This document shows, in pieces, positions 17,143-26,297 of a DNA stretch of 59,698 nt (positions within the stretch are counted from its first letter, which is position 1; every line of letters starts with the position of its first letter). The notes beneath the pieces were generated by a model, which did no database searches, was not told the origin of the DNA, and worked only from the letters and a program-made list of their open reading frames with translations. The position numbers were made by a program, and so were the translations under genes. Source of the stretch: Paenibacillus sp. PAMC 26794 (GTDB lineage: Bacteria; Bacillota; Bacilli; Paenibacillales; Paenibacillaceae); the NCBI RefSeq assembly GCF_000316035.1, contig NZ_ANHX01000064.1:1-59698 (forward strand). Reading direction: 5' to 3'.

Positions 17143-17855
17143 CGTTCGCCCTCCATCCGCTTCAACGCCAGATACTCCTGCATCGTAATCTGTTTGAATC
17201 GAACCCGATCACCTGCTGCCAGCAAACTCGGTACGTTCTCTTCCGGCCGAAACAACCGGAGTGGCGTTCGTCCAATACATTGCCATCCTCCGGGTGTCTC
17301 CACCGGATAGATTCCCGTCTGTTTGCCACCGATACCTACTGTCCCCGCCTCAACCCGGAGCCTCGGCGTCGCTCTTCTGGGCGTAGTAATCCGTTCGGAT
17401 AACCCGCCGAGATAAGGAAAACCCGGTGCGAATCCAATCATGTGCACAAGATAGTCCCCGGATGTATGAATCGTAATAACTTCCTCTGTGGTTAGTCCAT
17501 GTTCACTGGCAACGTAGTCCAGATCAGGGCCCCACTCGCCACCGTAACATACGGGAATCGTGAAAGTTCTGGGCTTGTTTTGTAAGGATTCCTTCATTTG
17601 ATGCAACTGTTGAAGTAGAATCTTGCATAACTGAGGGTAAGAGGAGATGAACGGATCATAAAATACTGTAACCGACGTATATGAAGGCACCCATTCGATC
17701 ATGGCTGGCAAAGTGTTTTTTTCCAGCAAAGCACATACAGACATCACTCTGCGCTGCACAGAGTCAGACAATTGATCCCCGCAATGGATGATAACCGCTG
17801 CCTCACCCAGCGGAGATAAAATCTCCTCCGTCCATGAATACGGCTGTTTGGTCAT
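17139..17855 (-). CDS. pxpB: 5-oxoprolinase subunit PxpB (KipI)
   Basis: 238-residue cyclophilin-like (AHS1) subunit. Recognisable segments are SPLGEAAVIIHCG, GFAPGFPYLGGL, RVEAGTVGIGGKQTGIYP and GGWQCIGRTP, all conserved in KipI/PxpB. It is the first gene of the operon, with the ATG behind AAAGGGGGAG. Together with PxpC it should activate 5-oxoproline using ATP. The B. subtilis homologue KipI also inhibits the sporulation kinase KinA. That function is not testable from sequence alone. Confidence 0.94.
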   Translation of the reverse strand: MTKQPYSWTEEILSPLGEAAVIIHCGDQLSDSVQRRVMSVCALLEKNTLPAMIEWVPSYTSVTVFYDPFISSYPQLCKILLQQLHQMKESLQNKPRTFTIPVCYGGEWGPDLDYVASEHGLTTEEVITIHTSGDYLVHMIGFAPGFPYLGGLSERITTPRRATPRLRVEAGTVGIGGKQTGIYPVETPGGWQCIGRTPLRLFRPEENVPSLLAAGDRVRFKQITMQEYLALKRMEGER

Positions 17856-17916
17856 GCGCCATCTCCCCCTTTGTCCACAAAGTTTGCTAGCGTTTTAACG
17901 TCATAACATTCATCTA

Positions 17917-18507
17917 TTAAGACTCTCTGGACGAATCCAAATGCACGCTGCAATTGTACAGTTCGCATTGCCACGCATTCTCATTCTTGGCGATCCGGGT
18001 AATGGATGTGTTGGACAGCTTCACGCTGATATCCAGTTCAGGCACCAGACCTCGCAGTGTATTCCGCAGGACGGCTCCGTGACTGACAACAATCACTCTT
18101 CCATCGGGGTGCTGCTGTACAATATCTTCAAGCACCGCACTGCCTCGAACAGTCCCTGCATCTGCAAGCTCACGTCCCAGATCCAGAGTACTCCAGTCCA
18201 CTCCCCACTTGGCTATACGTTCCTCTTCCGTCGTTCCTTCGACCTGTCCTCCGCCCATCTCGCGAAGTCTAGGGTCCAGATGAATCTCCTGAATACCCAA
18301 GCGATCACCGATGATGCGTGCCGTCTCACTTGCACGCTCCAAGTCACTTGCATAGATGGCATCCCAGGATTCTTCGGCCAGTCTCGCGGCAAGTAATACC
18401 GCCTGTTCCCTGCCATCCTGATCCAGCGGATTATCCGTCTGTCCCTGTGAACGTTTTTCCTTATTCCACGCTGTACTTCCATGGCGAATCAATGCAATTT
18501 GAGTCAT
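17917..18507 (-). CDS. Histidine phosphatase family protein
   Basis: 196-residue cytosolic phosphatase of the phosphoglycerate-mutase-like superfamily. Catalytic RHG is at residues 8-10 (LIRHGSTAWN), a catalytic acid region lies in LREMGGGQVEG and the second histidine is in VVSHGAVLRNTL. Substrates in this family range from sugar phosphates to cobalamin intermediates, so no specific product is named. The ATG overlaps the upstream gene stop by 4 bp, which suggests an operon with the DinB-like gene. Confidence 0.88.
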   Translation of the reverse strand: MTQIALIRHGSTAWNKEKRSQGQTDNPLDQDGREQAVLLAARLAEESWDAIYASDLERASETARIIGDRLGIQEIHLDPRLREMGGGQVEGTTEEERIAKWGVDWSTLDLGRELADAGTVRGSAVLEDIVQQHPDGRVIVVSHGAVLRNTLRGLVPELDISVKLSNTSITRIAKNENAWQCELYNCSVHLDSSRES

Positions 18508-19088
18508 TGTTGTTCCTCACCTTTTTCGATATGAAGTTCATCTTCTGTAAAATGTTTGCGTGCCTTCGGCTTGGAAAATTTGCCGCCATTATATTGAGAA
18601 GACCTGTCTCTCGGAATCGAGAGACTGTCCCAAGCTGTTTCTTTAAGCATTTTCGCGGCAAATACAATCTGCCCGACATGATACGGATAATGCGCCAATT
18701 GCCGAATAATAGCCTCCATGATGGTATGACCTTCATTGCGAATGTAGATGATATGAGACAATTGTTCCGGGGTAAACGAACGAATGGCTTCAAGTAGACA
18801 ATTCCAGCCTTCCTCCCACTTGGCGAGCAACTCTTCCCGGGATGTAAGTTCATTCACGAATTCGGCATCTCGTTCACGCCACGGTTTCTCACCATCTGTT
18901 GTCAGTACATCCGTCCAACGGGACAGCATATTGCCCCATAGATGTTTTACGATAACCGCAATGCTGTTCGCGTCTTCATTCCAGGATAGAAACAATTGCT
19001 CGGAATCCAGTTGTGCCATCGCTTGTTCCCCGAGCTGCTTGTAATACAGGAACTGTTTCTCCGCTGTCTCCAGAAAAACCTGATTCAT
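18504..19088 (-). CDS. DinB-superfamily protein (DUF1572-like)
   Basis: 194 residues from ATG 19088 (MNQVFLETAEKQF), chosen because GGGG lies 6 bp upstream. The frame is open to a GTG at 19157 without a ribosome binding site. It is a four-helix-bundle protein of the DinB/YfiT type. The segment SIAVIVKHLWGNMLSRWTD and the later HYPYHVGQI supply histidines that usually form a metal site. Members may be thiol-dependent transferases, but the actual reaction here is unknown. It is coupled to the downstream phosphatase by a 4-bp overlap. Confidence 0.82.
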   Translation of the reverse strand: MNQVFLETAEKQFLYYKQLGEQAMAQLDSEQLFLSWNEDANSIAVIVKHLWGNMLSRWTDVLTTDGEKPWRERDAEFVNELTSREELLAKWEEGWNCLLEAIRSFTPEQLSHIIYIRNEGHTIMEAIIRQLAHYPYHVGQIVFAAKMLKETAWDSLSIPRDRSSQYNGGKFSKPKARKHFTEDELHIEKGEEQQ

Positions 19089-19165
19089 ATCCATCCCCGT
19101 TAACCACCCTTCGTAAAAGTAATATGGCCCCTGATCACGTTCAGACAGATACGTCACATGTTATT

Positions 19166-19495
19166 TTATTCAGGAAATGAGAACGTACCGTCTGCATTCG
19201 GTTCAAATGGAATAGCTTTACGTACCGCATCCAGATTGAGCTCTCCATAGATATGTGGATATAGTTCATTCAATTCGTAGAGATCCTCATACACCAGTTC
19301 TGGCTTTAACGCCTTCTCATCAATACTAAGTAATAACAGATCCGTGCGGCCTGCATAATATTGCCCGGCTACCCATGGAATCTGTTCCTTGGTGGAACAA
19401 TGAATGAATCCGTCCGTCTCCAGGCTATCTGGTGCATACTCAGTCCCCTTTGACACTTGCTCCCACAACGAACGGGAAATAATACTATAGATCAT
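19166..19495 (-). CDS. DUF952 family protein
   Basis: Small 109-residue cytosolic protein with the DUF952 signature: DGFIHCSTKEQI near residue 28, LLLSIDEKAL, and YPHIYGELNLDAV. The function of the family is unknown. The fold is reported to be related to ADP-ribosyl-binding or -transferring proteins. The ATG has an excellent GGAGG site. The gap to the DinB-like gene is short, so these small genes are probably cotranscribed. Confidence 0.85.
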   Translation of the reverse strand: MIYSIISRSLWEQVSKGTEYAPDSLETDGFIHCSTKEQIPWVAGQYYAGRTDLLLLSIDEKALKPELVYEDLYELNELYPHIYGELNLDAVRKAIPFEPNADGTFSFPE

Positions 19496-19546
19496 GGTTC
19501 CGCCTCCTTCAATTTCTGCGATGTACCCTATGTGTCATTGGAAGTA

Positions 19547-20104
19547 TTATAGATCATCCCGGATACGAGAGTACACTTTTTGATCCGTAAATACACCTTT
19601 GATCTTCAACTGTTTGCGTAGCAAACCTTCGTACGACATGCCCAGCTTCTCCATTACGCGTGCAGAGCCTATGTTGTCTGCATTACATTTCCCCTCCAAC
19701 CGATTGCAGTCCAGTTCCCGAAAGCAATAATCCACGATAGGTTGCATCGCTTCTGCTGCGAGACCCTTACCCCATTGACTGCTGGCTATCGCGTACCCTA
19801 GTTCAGCACTCTGCATGGGTTCGTTGAGATGAAAAATGCCACCTCTCCCGATCAAGGTCCCTGTTTCCTTCAAGATAAAAGCCCAGATATGTATCGTTTT
19901 CCGTTCATAATTATCCAGTACCCGCTGAATATATTGAATTGAATCCTCCACCGTCTCATGGCAGTTCCACAAGCTTTGCTGGCTCACTCGCGGATCAGAG
20001 GCAAATGCATAATATTCATCAAGATCATCCATCGTAAGCCGCCTCAGCTTTAACCGCTGTGTTTCGAATTGTGGTGATTCAGCAAAAAGTTTTTCTACAT
20101 TCAT
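19547..20104 (-). CDS. GNAT N-acetyltransferase (RimJ/RimL-like)
   Basis: 185 residues of the acetyl-CoA-dependent GNAT fold. Motif A is in GYAIASSQWGKGLAAEAMQ, and later LDCNRLEGKCNADNIGSARVMEKLGM is typical of RimJ/RimL relatives that acetylate ribosomal-protein N-termini or small molecules. The acceptor cannot be predicted. The ATG follows GGAGG. It lies in a run of small minus-strand genes. Confidence 0.9.
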   Translation of the reverse strand: MNVEKLFAESPQFETQRLKLRRLTMDDLDEYYAFASDPRVSQQSLWNCHETVEDSIQYIQRVLDNYERKTIHIWAFILKETGTLIGRGGIFHLNEPMQSAELGYAIASSQWGKGLAAEAMQPIVDYCFRELDCNRLEGKCNADNIGSARVMEKLGMSYEGLLRKQLKIKGVFTDQKVYSRIRDDL

Positions 20105-20132
20105 TCAGCACACCTCCATGATTCACTTGAGT

Positions 20133-20558
20133 TCATGATCCAGCCATCTTATTTCTCAGGAAATAACGATCTATCATCACCATGCACAGAATTCCCACCG
20201 TATATCGAATCAGATCGATCACCAGAAATCCATGTCCCAAAATAAGAGCACCCCATACGGTTGAGCGTATCTCAATTAGCCAAGGCGTCTGAATCAACTG
20301 TGAGAACTCAATCAGCCAGCTGAATACACAGCTCAAACAGATCGCCCATACCAAGCTGCGACGAGGCCAAACCATGCGTACTCCGAAATAAATCATACCT
20401 GCCCACAATGCGTCTCCGAAATGTTCATGCACCCAATCCGGCAATCGTTCACCATAGTGTCTGGATGCAAGCCCTGCCGCCATGGTCATCATGACTGCGA
20501 CGAAATAGATCAGCCTGTCTCTGATATGTACGCTTTTCAATTGATCACAAGCCTTCAT
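20133..20558 (-). CDS. DUF2809 family membrane protein
   Basis: 141 residues from ATG 20558 (MKACDQLKS) with about four hydrophobic helices. It matches the DUF2809 pattern, including GDALWAGMIYFGVRM and IEFSQLIQTPWL-x-EIRSTVWGALILGHGF. The longer frame to 20630 would overlap the GrpB gene by 86 bp. The chosen start overlaps its end by 14 bp and implies translational coupling. The ribosome binding site is weak, so the start is not certain. The family function is unknown. Confidence 0.75.
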   Translation of the reverse strand: MKACDQLKSVHIRDRLIYFVAVMMTMAAGLASRHYGERLPDWVHEHFGDALWAGMIYFGVRMVWPRRSLVWAICLSCVFSWLIEFSQLIQTPWLIEIRSTVWGALILGHGFLVIDLIRYTVGILCMVMIDRYFLRNKMAGS

Positions 20559-21096
20559 CAAGCACTTGTAAAATAAATTGCGTTTTGGCAACGGTATACG
20601 ATTCCCTGTCTTCTTTATTCTCATCAGCAAGCTTCGCCTTCAGGACGGCGTAAGCTTCCACCAGATCTGGGCGTTTTCTCAGTACATCCCGAAACCGAAT
20701 TTGACGATCCCAGCGTTCTTCTCCCGGGCGCATAAGATGAAGGTGTACAGCTCTCTTGCCATCCTTAACCCTGACCCAGAATCGTCTGTACTCCCGTCCA
20801 TCCAGTTCAGGCGGAACGTAGTTCCAGCCCAACGGATTCAGCTGATCCGCAATCAGATCCATGTCATCCCATGACTGTACCTCTGCCATCAGATCAATAA
20901 TGGGCTTGGCGGGTAACCCTGGAATGGACGTGCTGCCGATATGTTCGAATTGATGGATATTAAACTGCTGTAGAAGGTGTTTCAGTTGCCGGATTTCATC
21001 CTGAGCCTGCGCATCCCAATCGGGGTTGGCCGGAGCAATCTCTACCGACTCTGTCGCCCAGGCAGGCCAGTTTTCCGGTTGCAATGGATCTGTCAT
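20545..21096 (-). CDS. GrpB family protein (nucleotidyltransferase-like)
   Basis: 183-residue protein of the GrpB/UPF0157 family, which has a nucleotidyltransferase-like fold. Key segments are FEHIGSTSIPGLPAKPIIDLM and HLHLMRPGEERWDRQIRFRD. Its biochemical role is not established. The ATG follows GAGGAG. It is the first gene of a probable two-gene unit with the DUF2809 gene downstream. Confidence 0.88.
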   Translation of the reverse strand: MTDPLQPENWPAWATESVEIAPANPDWDAQAQDEIRQLKHLLQQFNIHQFEHIGSTSIPGLPAKPIIDLMAEVQSWDDMDLIADQLNPLGWNYVPPELDGREYRRFWVRVKDGKRAVHLHLMRPGEERWDRQIRFRDVLRKRPDLVEAYAVLKAKLADENKEDRESYTVAKTQFILQVLDEGL

Positions 21097-21302
21097 TCAG
21101 GTATCTCCTCTTCACCAAGACATTTTAAATGGTAACCTTCTCTGTATTTTTCATAGGTGCGTTGCTTCATGCGCTTATCAGGTAAGCCAGATCACTAGAG
21201 TTAGCGTCTGAGCTTATAATCGAAGCTTTCATATTCATCCCATCCAATTCCTTATATAGTTGTTAAAGCAGAAGGCATTTCAGATACATATTTCTATATA
21301 TC

Positions 21303-21332
21303 CAAAAAAGGAGCGTATGTCTACGCCCCTTG
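21303..21332 (-). terminator. Terminator of the Ig-like protein gene
   Basis: On the minus strand AAGGGGCGTA-GACA-TACGCTCCTT is followed by TTTT. The rest of the 21097-21425 interval shows no gene. Confidence 0.7.
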
Positions 21333-21425
21333 GTTGTCTGTTACCTTGATGATATTGATGATTTTAACGTGTCATGTACTGAAACTAACTTTTGATTCAT
21401 GCAAGATGCTTCATTATATGAAGAT

Positions 21426-22532
21426 TTATTTTACCGTAACAGGGATCGTCACTTTTTTGTTGCCCCACTTGGCCGTTATGGACGTTTTCCCTTTGCCTAC
21501 AGCCACGATCTTGCCATTTGTTACTGTCGCTACGCCCGGCTTTGTGCTGCTCCACACCGCACTGTTGGTCACAACAGTGGTTTTGCCCGTATCATACTGT
21601 GCCATCACACTCAGCGTTGTACTTCCCTGTGGGGACAAAACCAGTTTTTTCTGGCCTGTAATCAACTTTTTGAGCAAAGGTACAACGGTAACCTCTGCCT
21701 TTATTGTCTGATTTTGATAAGTTCCTGTCAAGGTTGCTTGTCCCTCGGTCAGCGTCTTAACGGCTCCATTTTTCACGATAGCTACATTTGTGTTGGAAGA
21801 GGTCCATATGATTTGTTTCGAAAGGTTGATCGTTTTGCCATTTGCGTAGGTCCCGATGACCTTCAACGCCTTGGACTTCTTGATGTTCAGCTGCATTGTG
21901 GCAGGAGTGACTTCAACTTTGGTAATCTCGTCCGTCACAGCAACGGGGACTTTCACGATCGTTGTTCCATATTTGCCTTGCAGCAATACTCTGCCAGGTG
22001 TAACGCCTTTGATTTTACCGTTTTCCAGCACAGCCGAAGAAGTGGATACGGACCACACAATCTCAGACGTCACATCCTCTTCCTTACCATTCGCACGGGT
22101 AATGCTTACTTTCGGAAGGGTGCTTTCACTGCCTTTAACGAAATTATAGGAGTTTGGTGAAGCTTTGATGCTTTTGATCTTCTCCTGCACTTGGACAACC
22201 AACTGGGCTTTAGACCCGTCTACTTCTGCAAAAATGGTTGCTTCGCCCGCAGCCACAGCCTTGACTTTGCCTTTCACCATCGTCGCAACTGCTGCATTAC
22301 TGGTGGACCAAGTCACGCCTTCGGTAACATCCTGCTTGTTATCAAAACCTTCTACCGTTGCCATCACCTGAAGCGCAGCTGTTTCGGAAACACTCATCTT
22401 CTGCGGGCTACTATTGGTTATTTCAATCGATTTCACGTCACCGGTAGCCGCCAAGGCCAACGAAGGGACCAGAATTGTTAATGCCATAATTAGAGCAAGC
22501 GTGCCTCGAAGCGCCAGTTTGATTCTATTCAT
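21426..22532 (-). CDS. Secreted bacterial Ig-like (BIG2) repeat protein
   Basis: 368 residues from ATG 22532 (MNRIKLALRGTL). A signal peptide ends near ALA-ATG (residue 25). The rest is four BIG2-type beta-sandwich repeats of about 80-85 residues. Each ends in a variant of 'W-S/T-S-x-N/S-x-x-V/A-A-x-V-x-x-G-x-x-K-A/T-L/V' followed by an A-x-G-x-A-x-I/L-x-G/A segment. Such proteins act as cell-surface spacers or adhesins. There is no LPXTG, SLH or LysM anchor, so it is probably released or wall-associated by other means. The specific function is unknown. Confidence 0.85.
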   Translation of the reverse strand: MNRIKLALRGTLALIMALTILVPSLALAATGDVKSIEITNSSPQKMSVSETAALQVMATVEGFDNKQDVTEGVTWSTSNAAVATMVKGKVKAVAAGEATIFAEVDGSKAQLVVQVQEKIKSIKASPNSYNFVKGSESTLPKVSITRANGKEEDVTSEIVWSVSTSSAVLENGKIKGVTPGRVLLQGKYGTTIVKVPVAVTDEITKVEVTPATMQLNIKKSKALKVIGTYANGKTINLSKQIIWTSSNTNVAIVKNGAVKTLTEGQATLTGTYQNQTIKAEVTVVPLLKKLITGQKKLVLSPQGSTTLSVMAQYDTGKTTVVTNSAVWSSTKPGVATVTNGKIVAVGKGKTSITAKWGNKKVTIPVTVK

Positions 22533-22869
22533 TTTTAATTCCCAACTCCCATAATCCAATATTTTACTTCTATTATATTATATCGGATACGAATTGCATA
22601 AAGTTGAATGTCGTAAGTGAGAGTCTTGGAACAATTCATGATTTTCATTGTATAATATGGGAAGGCCGCGCCCTTGAATCTGGACAAATTGAAATCATTA
22701 ACGAGCGTGAATGGAAGCTGCGTTGACATTTAAGAAATAATTTTATTTACTTACATAAACGAAGAAATTTTAATCAAAGAAGTAAGCTATATCTTAGGTC
22801 CAAGCACTTACCAGATCAGTTCAGCACAAAATATTAGGAGATCGGTTCGTTAAATAGTGTTACCGTTTT
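22533..22869. other. Intergenic region, no gene seen
   Basis: Upstream of the Ig-like gene and downstream of the serS terminator. I see only AT-rich promoter-like sequence and no coding frame with a ribosome binding site. Confidence 0.4.
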
Positions 22870-22925
22870 AAAAGGGGATGTCCCTCGTCACATGCAACAT
22901 GACGTGTGGAACATCCCCCTTTTTG
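22870..22925 (-). terminator. Terminator of serS
   Basis: Long stem with AAAAGGGGATGT / ACATCCCCCTTTTT arms and an inner ACATG..CATGACGTGTG hairpin, just after the serS stop. Both strands end in T-rich sequence, so it could work in both directions. Confidence 0.8.
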
Positions 22926-22951
22926 ACTTCCTAAAGCGTTACCTAACCTCT

Positions 22952-24250
22952 CTACTTCACTTCATCCTGCTCTGGCAAAATCAAGCTCTCGGCCCCGCCC
23001 ATATAGGGCCGCAGGGCTACCGGAATGCGAATGCTTCCATCCTCCTGCTGATGATTCTCAAGCAAAGGAATCAGGATACGCGGCGATGCCACCGCCGTAT
23101 TATTCAGCGTGTGACAGTACGCCAACTTGCCTTCGGCATCGAGGCAACGAATATTCGAACGGCGCGCCTGAAAATCATGCAGATTCGACGACGAATGCGT
23201 TTCTCCATATGCACCGCGGCTCGGCATCCAGGTCTCGATGTCATACTGTTTGTACGTTTTCTGCGACATATCTCCGGTACATACAGCGACAACACGATAC
23301 GGCAGTTCCAGTAATTGCAGCAATTCTTCGGCGTGTCCCGTAATCTCTTGCAACATGCGCTCCGATTCTTCTGCATCAGGGGCACAGAGAATGACCTGCT
23401 CAACTTTGGCAAACTGATGCACACGGTACAATCCGCGTACATCACGTCCGCCAGAGCCAACCTCACTGCGGAAACACGTCGATACCGCGGCAAGCTTCAC
23501 CGGCTCTTGAACATCGACAATCTCATCCGCATAATACGAGACGAGCGGCACTTCAGAAGTTCCCACAAGCCACTTGTTCTCCCCTTCAAGTTCGTAGACC
23601 TGATCTCGACCAGTTGGGAAGAATCCGGTGTTCACCAGCGCATCCTCCCTGACCATCAGCGGAACCTCCATTGGTGTAAATCCGTGCTTCAACAGCAGAT
23701 CAAGCGCAAGTTGCTGTACTGCCCGATGTAATAACAGGCCAGCGCCTTTTAATACATAGCTTCGCGTACCGCCAATCTTAACTCCACGAGGAATATCGAT
23801 CAGATCATGCAACTCGCCAAGTTCCACGTGATCTTTGGTGTTATACTCGAACGTTGGTACCTCTCCCACACGTCGCAGCTCTACATTATCCGCATCCGAC
23901 ATGCCTTTCGGGGTATCCGGGGATACGATATTGGGTACCAGCCATTGCAGCTTGGTTACTTCCTCCTGCACAGGGGCAAGCTTCGCTTCCACCTGTTCCA
24001 ACTGTTCATTGAGCTGTTTCACCTGAGCCCGCAAGCCCTCAGCCTGTTCCCGATTCCCGGCTTGCATGAGTCTGCCAATGTCAGCGGATAACGTATTGCG
24101 CAATCTGCGTCCTTCTTCCGATTCCTGCAAAAGTGTTCTACGTTCTTCATCCCGCTCTAACAATGTGCGAATGTTGATCTTGATTTTTTTCCCGTCTGCT
24201 GCGGCCTGAACCTCTTCTTCATGTGCACGAATCCACTTCATTTCCAACAT
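22952..24250 (-). CDS. serS: Seryl-tRNA synthetase
   Basis: Charges tRNA-Ser (and tRNA-Sec in organisms that have it). It has 432 residues from ATG 24250 (MLEMKWIRAHEEEV), behind AAAGGAG. The N-terminal long antiparallel coiled coil covers about residues 25-110. The class II catalytic core contains motif 2 (TCFRSEVGSGGRDVRGLYRVHQF) and motif 3 (HTLNNTAVASPRILIPLLE). The open frame continues upstream through the T-box leader to 24460, but that part is regulatory RNA. Controlled by the T-box described separately. Confidence 0.97.
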   Translation of the reverse strand: MLEMKWIRAHEEEVQAAADGKKIKINIRTLLERDEERRTLLQESEEGRRLRNTLSADIGRLMQAGNREQAEGLRAQVKQLNEQLEQVEAKLAPVQEEVTKLQWLVPNIVSPDTPKGMSDADNVELRRVGEVPTFEYNTKDHVELGELHDLIDIPRGVKIGGTRSYVLKGAGLLLHRAVQQLALDLLLKHGFTPMEVPLMVREDALVNTGFFPTGRDQVYELEGENKWLVGTSEVPLVSYYADEIVDVQEPVKLAAVSTCFRSEVGSGGRDVRGLYRVHQFAKVEQVILCAPDAEESERMLQEITGHAEELLQLLELPYRVVAVCTGDMSQKTYKQYDIETWMPSRGAYGETHSSSNLHDFQARRSNIRCLDAEGKLAYCHTLNNTAVASPRILIPLLENHQQEDGSIRIPVALRPYMGGAESLILPEQDEVK

Positions 24251-24269
24251 GGTCACCGTCTCCTTTGGC

Positions 24270-24486
24270 TGTAAAAATACAAAGAGCGCCCTCATCCCTT
24301 GGGACGAGGAGCGCTCTGCTCGCGGTGCCACCCAACTTGCTGAATCAGGATAACCTGCTTCCAGCCTCTTGGTCCGCGATAACGGGCGGTTCCGGTTAAC
24401 TTGGGAAAATATCGCTCCCCTGGCGAAAACGCCTCCGAGTTGGATTCTCTTCAACGGCATGGTCCGATCTGTAATTGTTGTGTCTC
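24270..24486 (-). ncRNA. T-box leader of serS
   Basis: The conserved T-box sequence GGGTGGCACCGCGAGC lies at 24318-24333 (read on the minus strand). It is followed by a terminator stem AGAGCGC..GCGCTCT (24281-24317) and a TTTTT run. Uncharged tRNA-Ser should stabilise the antiterminator and raise serS expression. I could not assign the serine specifier codon with certainty. Confidence 0.9.
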
Positions 24487-24516
24487 AGTATATATGAACG
24501 CCGGACCAAATTGCAA
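24487..24516 (-). promoter_or_regulatory. Promoter of the serS T-box transcript
   Basis: Minus-strand -35 TTGCAA (24511-24516), 18-bp spacer, -10 TATACT (24487-24492). Transcription would start at the beginning of the T-box leader. Confidence 0.6.
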
Positions 24517-24638
24517 CCTTTTGGATCGATTAGGAATGCATGGCACAACTTAACATGTCCTGTTATGATAGACTTTGTCTCCAAGATGGCGCTTTATTGT
24601 GATCCTCAATTTATGTATATATGTAGAAGGAGTTCTTT

Positions 24639-25874
24639 ATGAAAAAATTACTTTGGATCGGATGTCTGTCCTATTTCCTGATTGGACTTGCCCACGTTGT
24701 GCTCGGTTCCATTCTGCCGGTTGCACTTGAACATTACGGCAAAGATTATAGCCAAGGCGGAACGCTGATCTTCGCTCAATTTGCCGGATTCCTGGGTGGT
24801 GTATTGTTATCTCCATGGCTGAACAGACGCTTTGGTAAAAGGGGAGGCCTGTTAATCGCCACAGCGTTGCTCTGTATTGCAGAATTATCCTACATGCTGT
24901 TGCCACCATGGGGCTGGATGTTCGTCATCGCACCCGCTGCCGGCTTCGGATTCGGAATGGTTGAAGCTGTGATTGGCACCATTATCATCGCTGCAATCAA
25001 AGACAATACGGCCGTTGCCATGAGTCGACTGGAAGTATTATTCGGGATCGGGGCGATGGTCATGCCGCTCATGGCCAGCGGTCTGATTGCTGCCGGATAC
25101 TGGCGTCTTTCCTTTCTCGTTGTTGCGATTTGCGCAGCGCTGACCTTTGTTTTCTGGGCGAAAGGATCATTCGGTGAACTAGATCAGGTACTGGATCGAC
25201 GGAAGCCAGTGGATGCTTCGAGACATACTCACACTGCCGGGGCATCAGGTGAACTGCATTCCGCAGCAACCAGTACATCTGGTCCGACCTATCGTGGTCG
25301 TAACCTGACTCTTCTGGTACTATTCGTCCTGTTCTTCTTCCTTTATGTCGGCACGGAGATGAGTCTTGCAAACTTTATGCCAGCGATCCTGATTGAGAAA
25401 ATGAACATGAAGGAAGCCGGAGCAGCGCTTAGCGTCACCTGTTTCTGGATTGCTATGTCCGTAGGACGACTGTTCGCAGGGTATATCGCAGAGAAATTCC
25501 AATACCGCGTCTATGTCCTGTACAGTTGTCTAGCATCTGTTCTTTTGTTAATGGTATTTCCATTCACAAACCAGATCTGGTCTGCGTTTTCCATCATCTT
25601 GCTACTTGGACTTGCGATGTCAGGCATTTTCTCCATTGCCCTTGTCTTCGCCAGTAAACTGCTGCCTGGAACAGAAGAATCCACACCCAGCATTTTGATT
25701 GCTTCAGGTGGAGTTGGCGGTGCCATTCTGCCTTTGATCACGGGATGGAGTCTTGATCATCTGGCGGTTAATCAGTCTGCATGGATGCTTGCCATCTTTG
25801 CAGTTGGCCTGCTTGTCATTAGCGTGATTACATATCAATGGCAGAACAAACATATAGTGAATTCTGCAACTTAA
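24639..25874 (+). CDS. MFS transporter
   Basis: 411-residue major facilitator with about 12 helices in two halves, split by a hydrophilic loop of about 55 residues rich in His, Ser and Thr (about residues 180-225). The loop after TM2 carries PWLNRRFGKRGGL, the usual MFS motif. The C-terminal half includes SIALVFASKLLPGTEESTPSILIASGGVGGAILPLITG, reminiscent of the sugar-permease (FucP/GlcP-like) group, but the substrate is not determinable. The ATG follows GAAGGAG and a strong terminator follows. It is monocistronic. Confidence 0.9.
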   Translation: MKKLLWIGCLSYFLIGLAHVVLGSILPVALEHYGKDYSQGGTLIFAQFAGFLGGVLLSPWLNRRFGKRGGLLIATALLCIAELSYMLLPPWGWMFVIAPAAGFGFGMVEAVIGTIIIAAIKDNTAVAMSRLEVLFGIGAMVMPLMASGLIAAGYWRLSFLVVAICAALTFVFWAKGSFGELDQVLDRRKPVDASRHTHTAGASGELHSAATSTSGPTYRGRNLTLLVLFVLFFFLYVGTEMSLANFMPAILIEKMNMKEAGAALSVTCFWIAMSVGRLFAGYIAEKFQYRVYVLYSCLASVLLLMVFPFTNQIWSAFSIILLLGLAMSGIFSIALVFASKLLPGTEESTPSILIASGGVGGAILPLITGWSLDHLAVNQSAWMLAIFAVGLLVISVITYQWQNKHIVNSAT

Positions 25875-25928
25875 CAGTTCTGTGTTGGTCTAGTCCTGAG
25901 GATTAGAAATACCTATTAAAGAAATCGA

Positions 25929-25968
25929 GATGTCTACTGTCATGACCTGACGGTGGACATCTTTTTGT
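25929..25968 (+). terminator. Terminator of the MFS gene
   Basis: Stem AGATGTC..TGTCA / TGACG..GACATCT followed by TTTTT, 55 bp after the stop. Confidence 0.8.
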
Positions 25969-25981
25969 GGCGTTACTCTGT

Positions 25982-26178
25982 TCTAACGAACCTAACACAC
26001 GCTATTCCCATCCATTTCCGCATGTTTGAAATCTAACGAATCCTAGAGACGTTATTATAGATAATTATCTCAAATTCAAGGTCTCGTTGCAGATTCTTAG
26101 CATAATAACGCCGCTGAGATTCGTTAGATTTTTCATTTCCTAAGAACCGGCCTAATAAGCTGTCCTCGATTCGTTAGC
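25982..26178. repeat. Four-unit nested inverted repeat element, locus 1 (family 2)
   Basis: Four 25-bp units begin or end in TCTAACGAA and TTCGTTAGA: plus-oriented at 25982-26006 and 26032-26056, minus-oriented at 26104-26128 and 26154-26178. Start-to-start spacings are 50, 72 and 50 bp, identical to locus 2 (40443-40639). The outer pair and the inner pair can both base-pair, which gives one long imperfect hairpin. It sits between a terminator and the DUF2798 gene end and contains no coding frame. Confidence 0.85.
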
Positions 26179-26297
26179 GCTGTAATCATGGTGGCAAGTG
26201 CCCTATCTTTGCCTCTCTGATCACCTTTCATTAAAGGTGAGAATACGATCTATTCATTTGCACAAGATTGCCCAGGAAATACTCTGGGCCAGCCGAA

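Noticed and set aside
21190..21225. GTTAGCGTCTGAGCTTATAA, similar to the family 2 unit
   Set aside because: Only a loose match to one 25-bp unit with gaps, and no partner units at 50 or 72 bp.
22952..24460. Long serS frame to 24460
   Set aside because: The upstream 210 bases are the T-box leader RNA. The true ATG is at 24250 with AAAGGAG.
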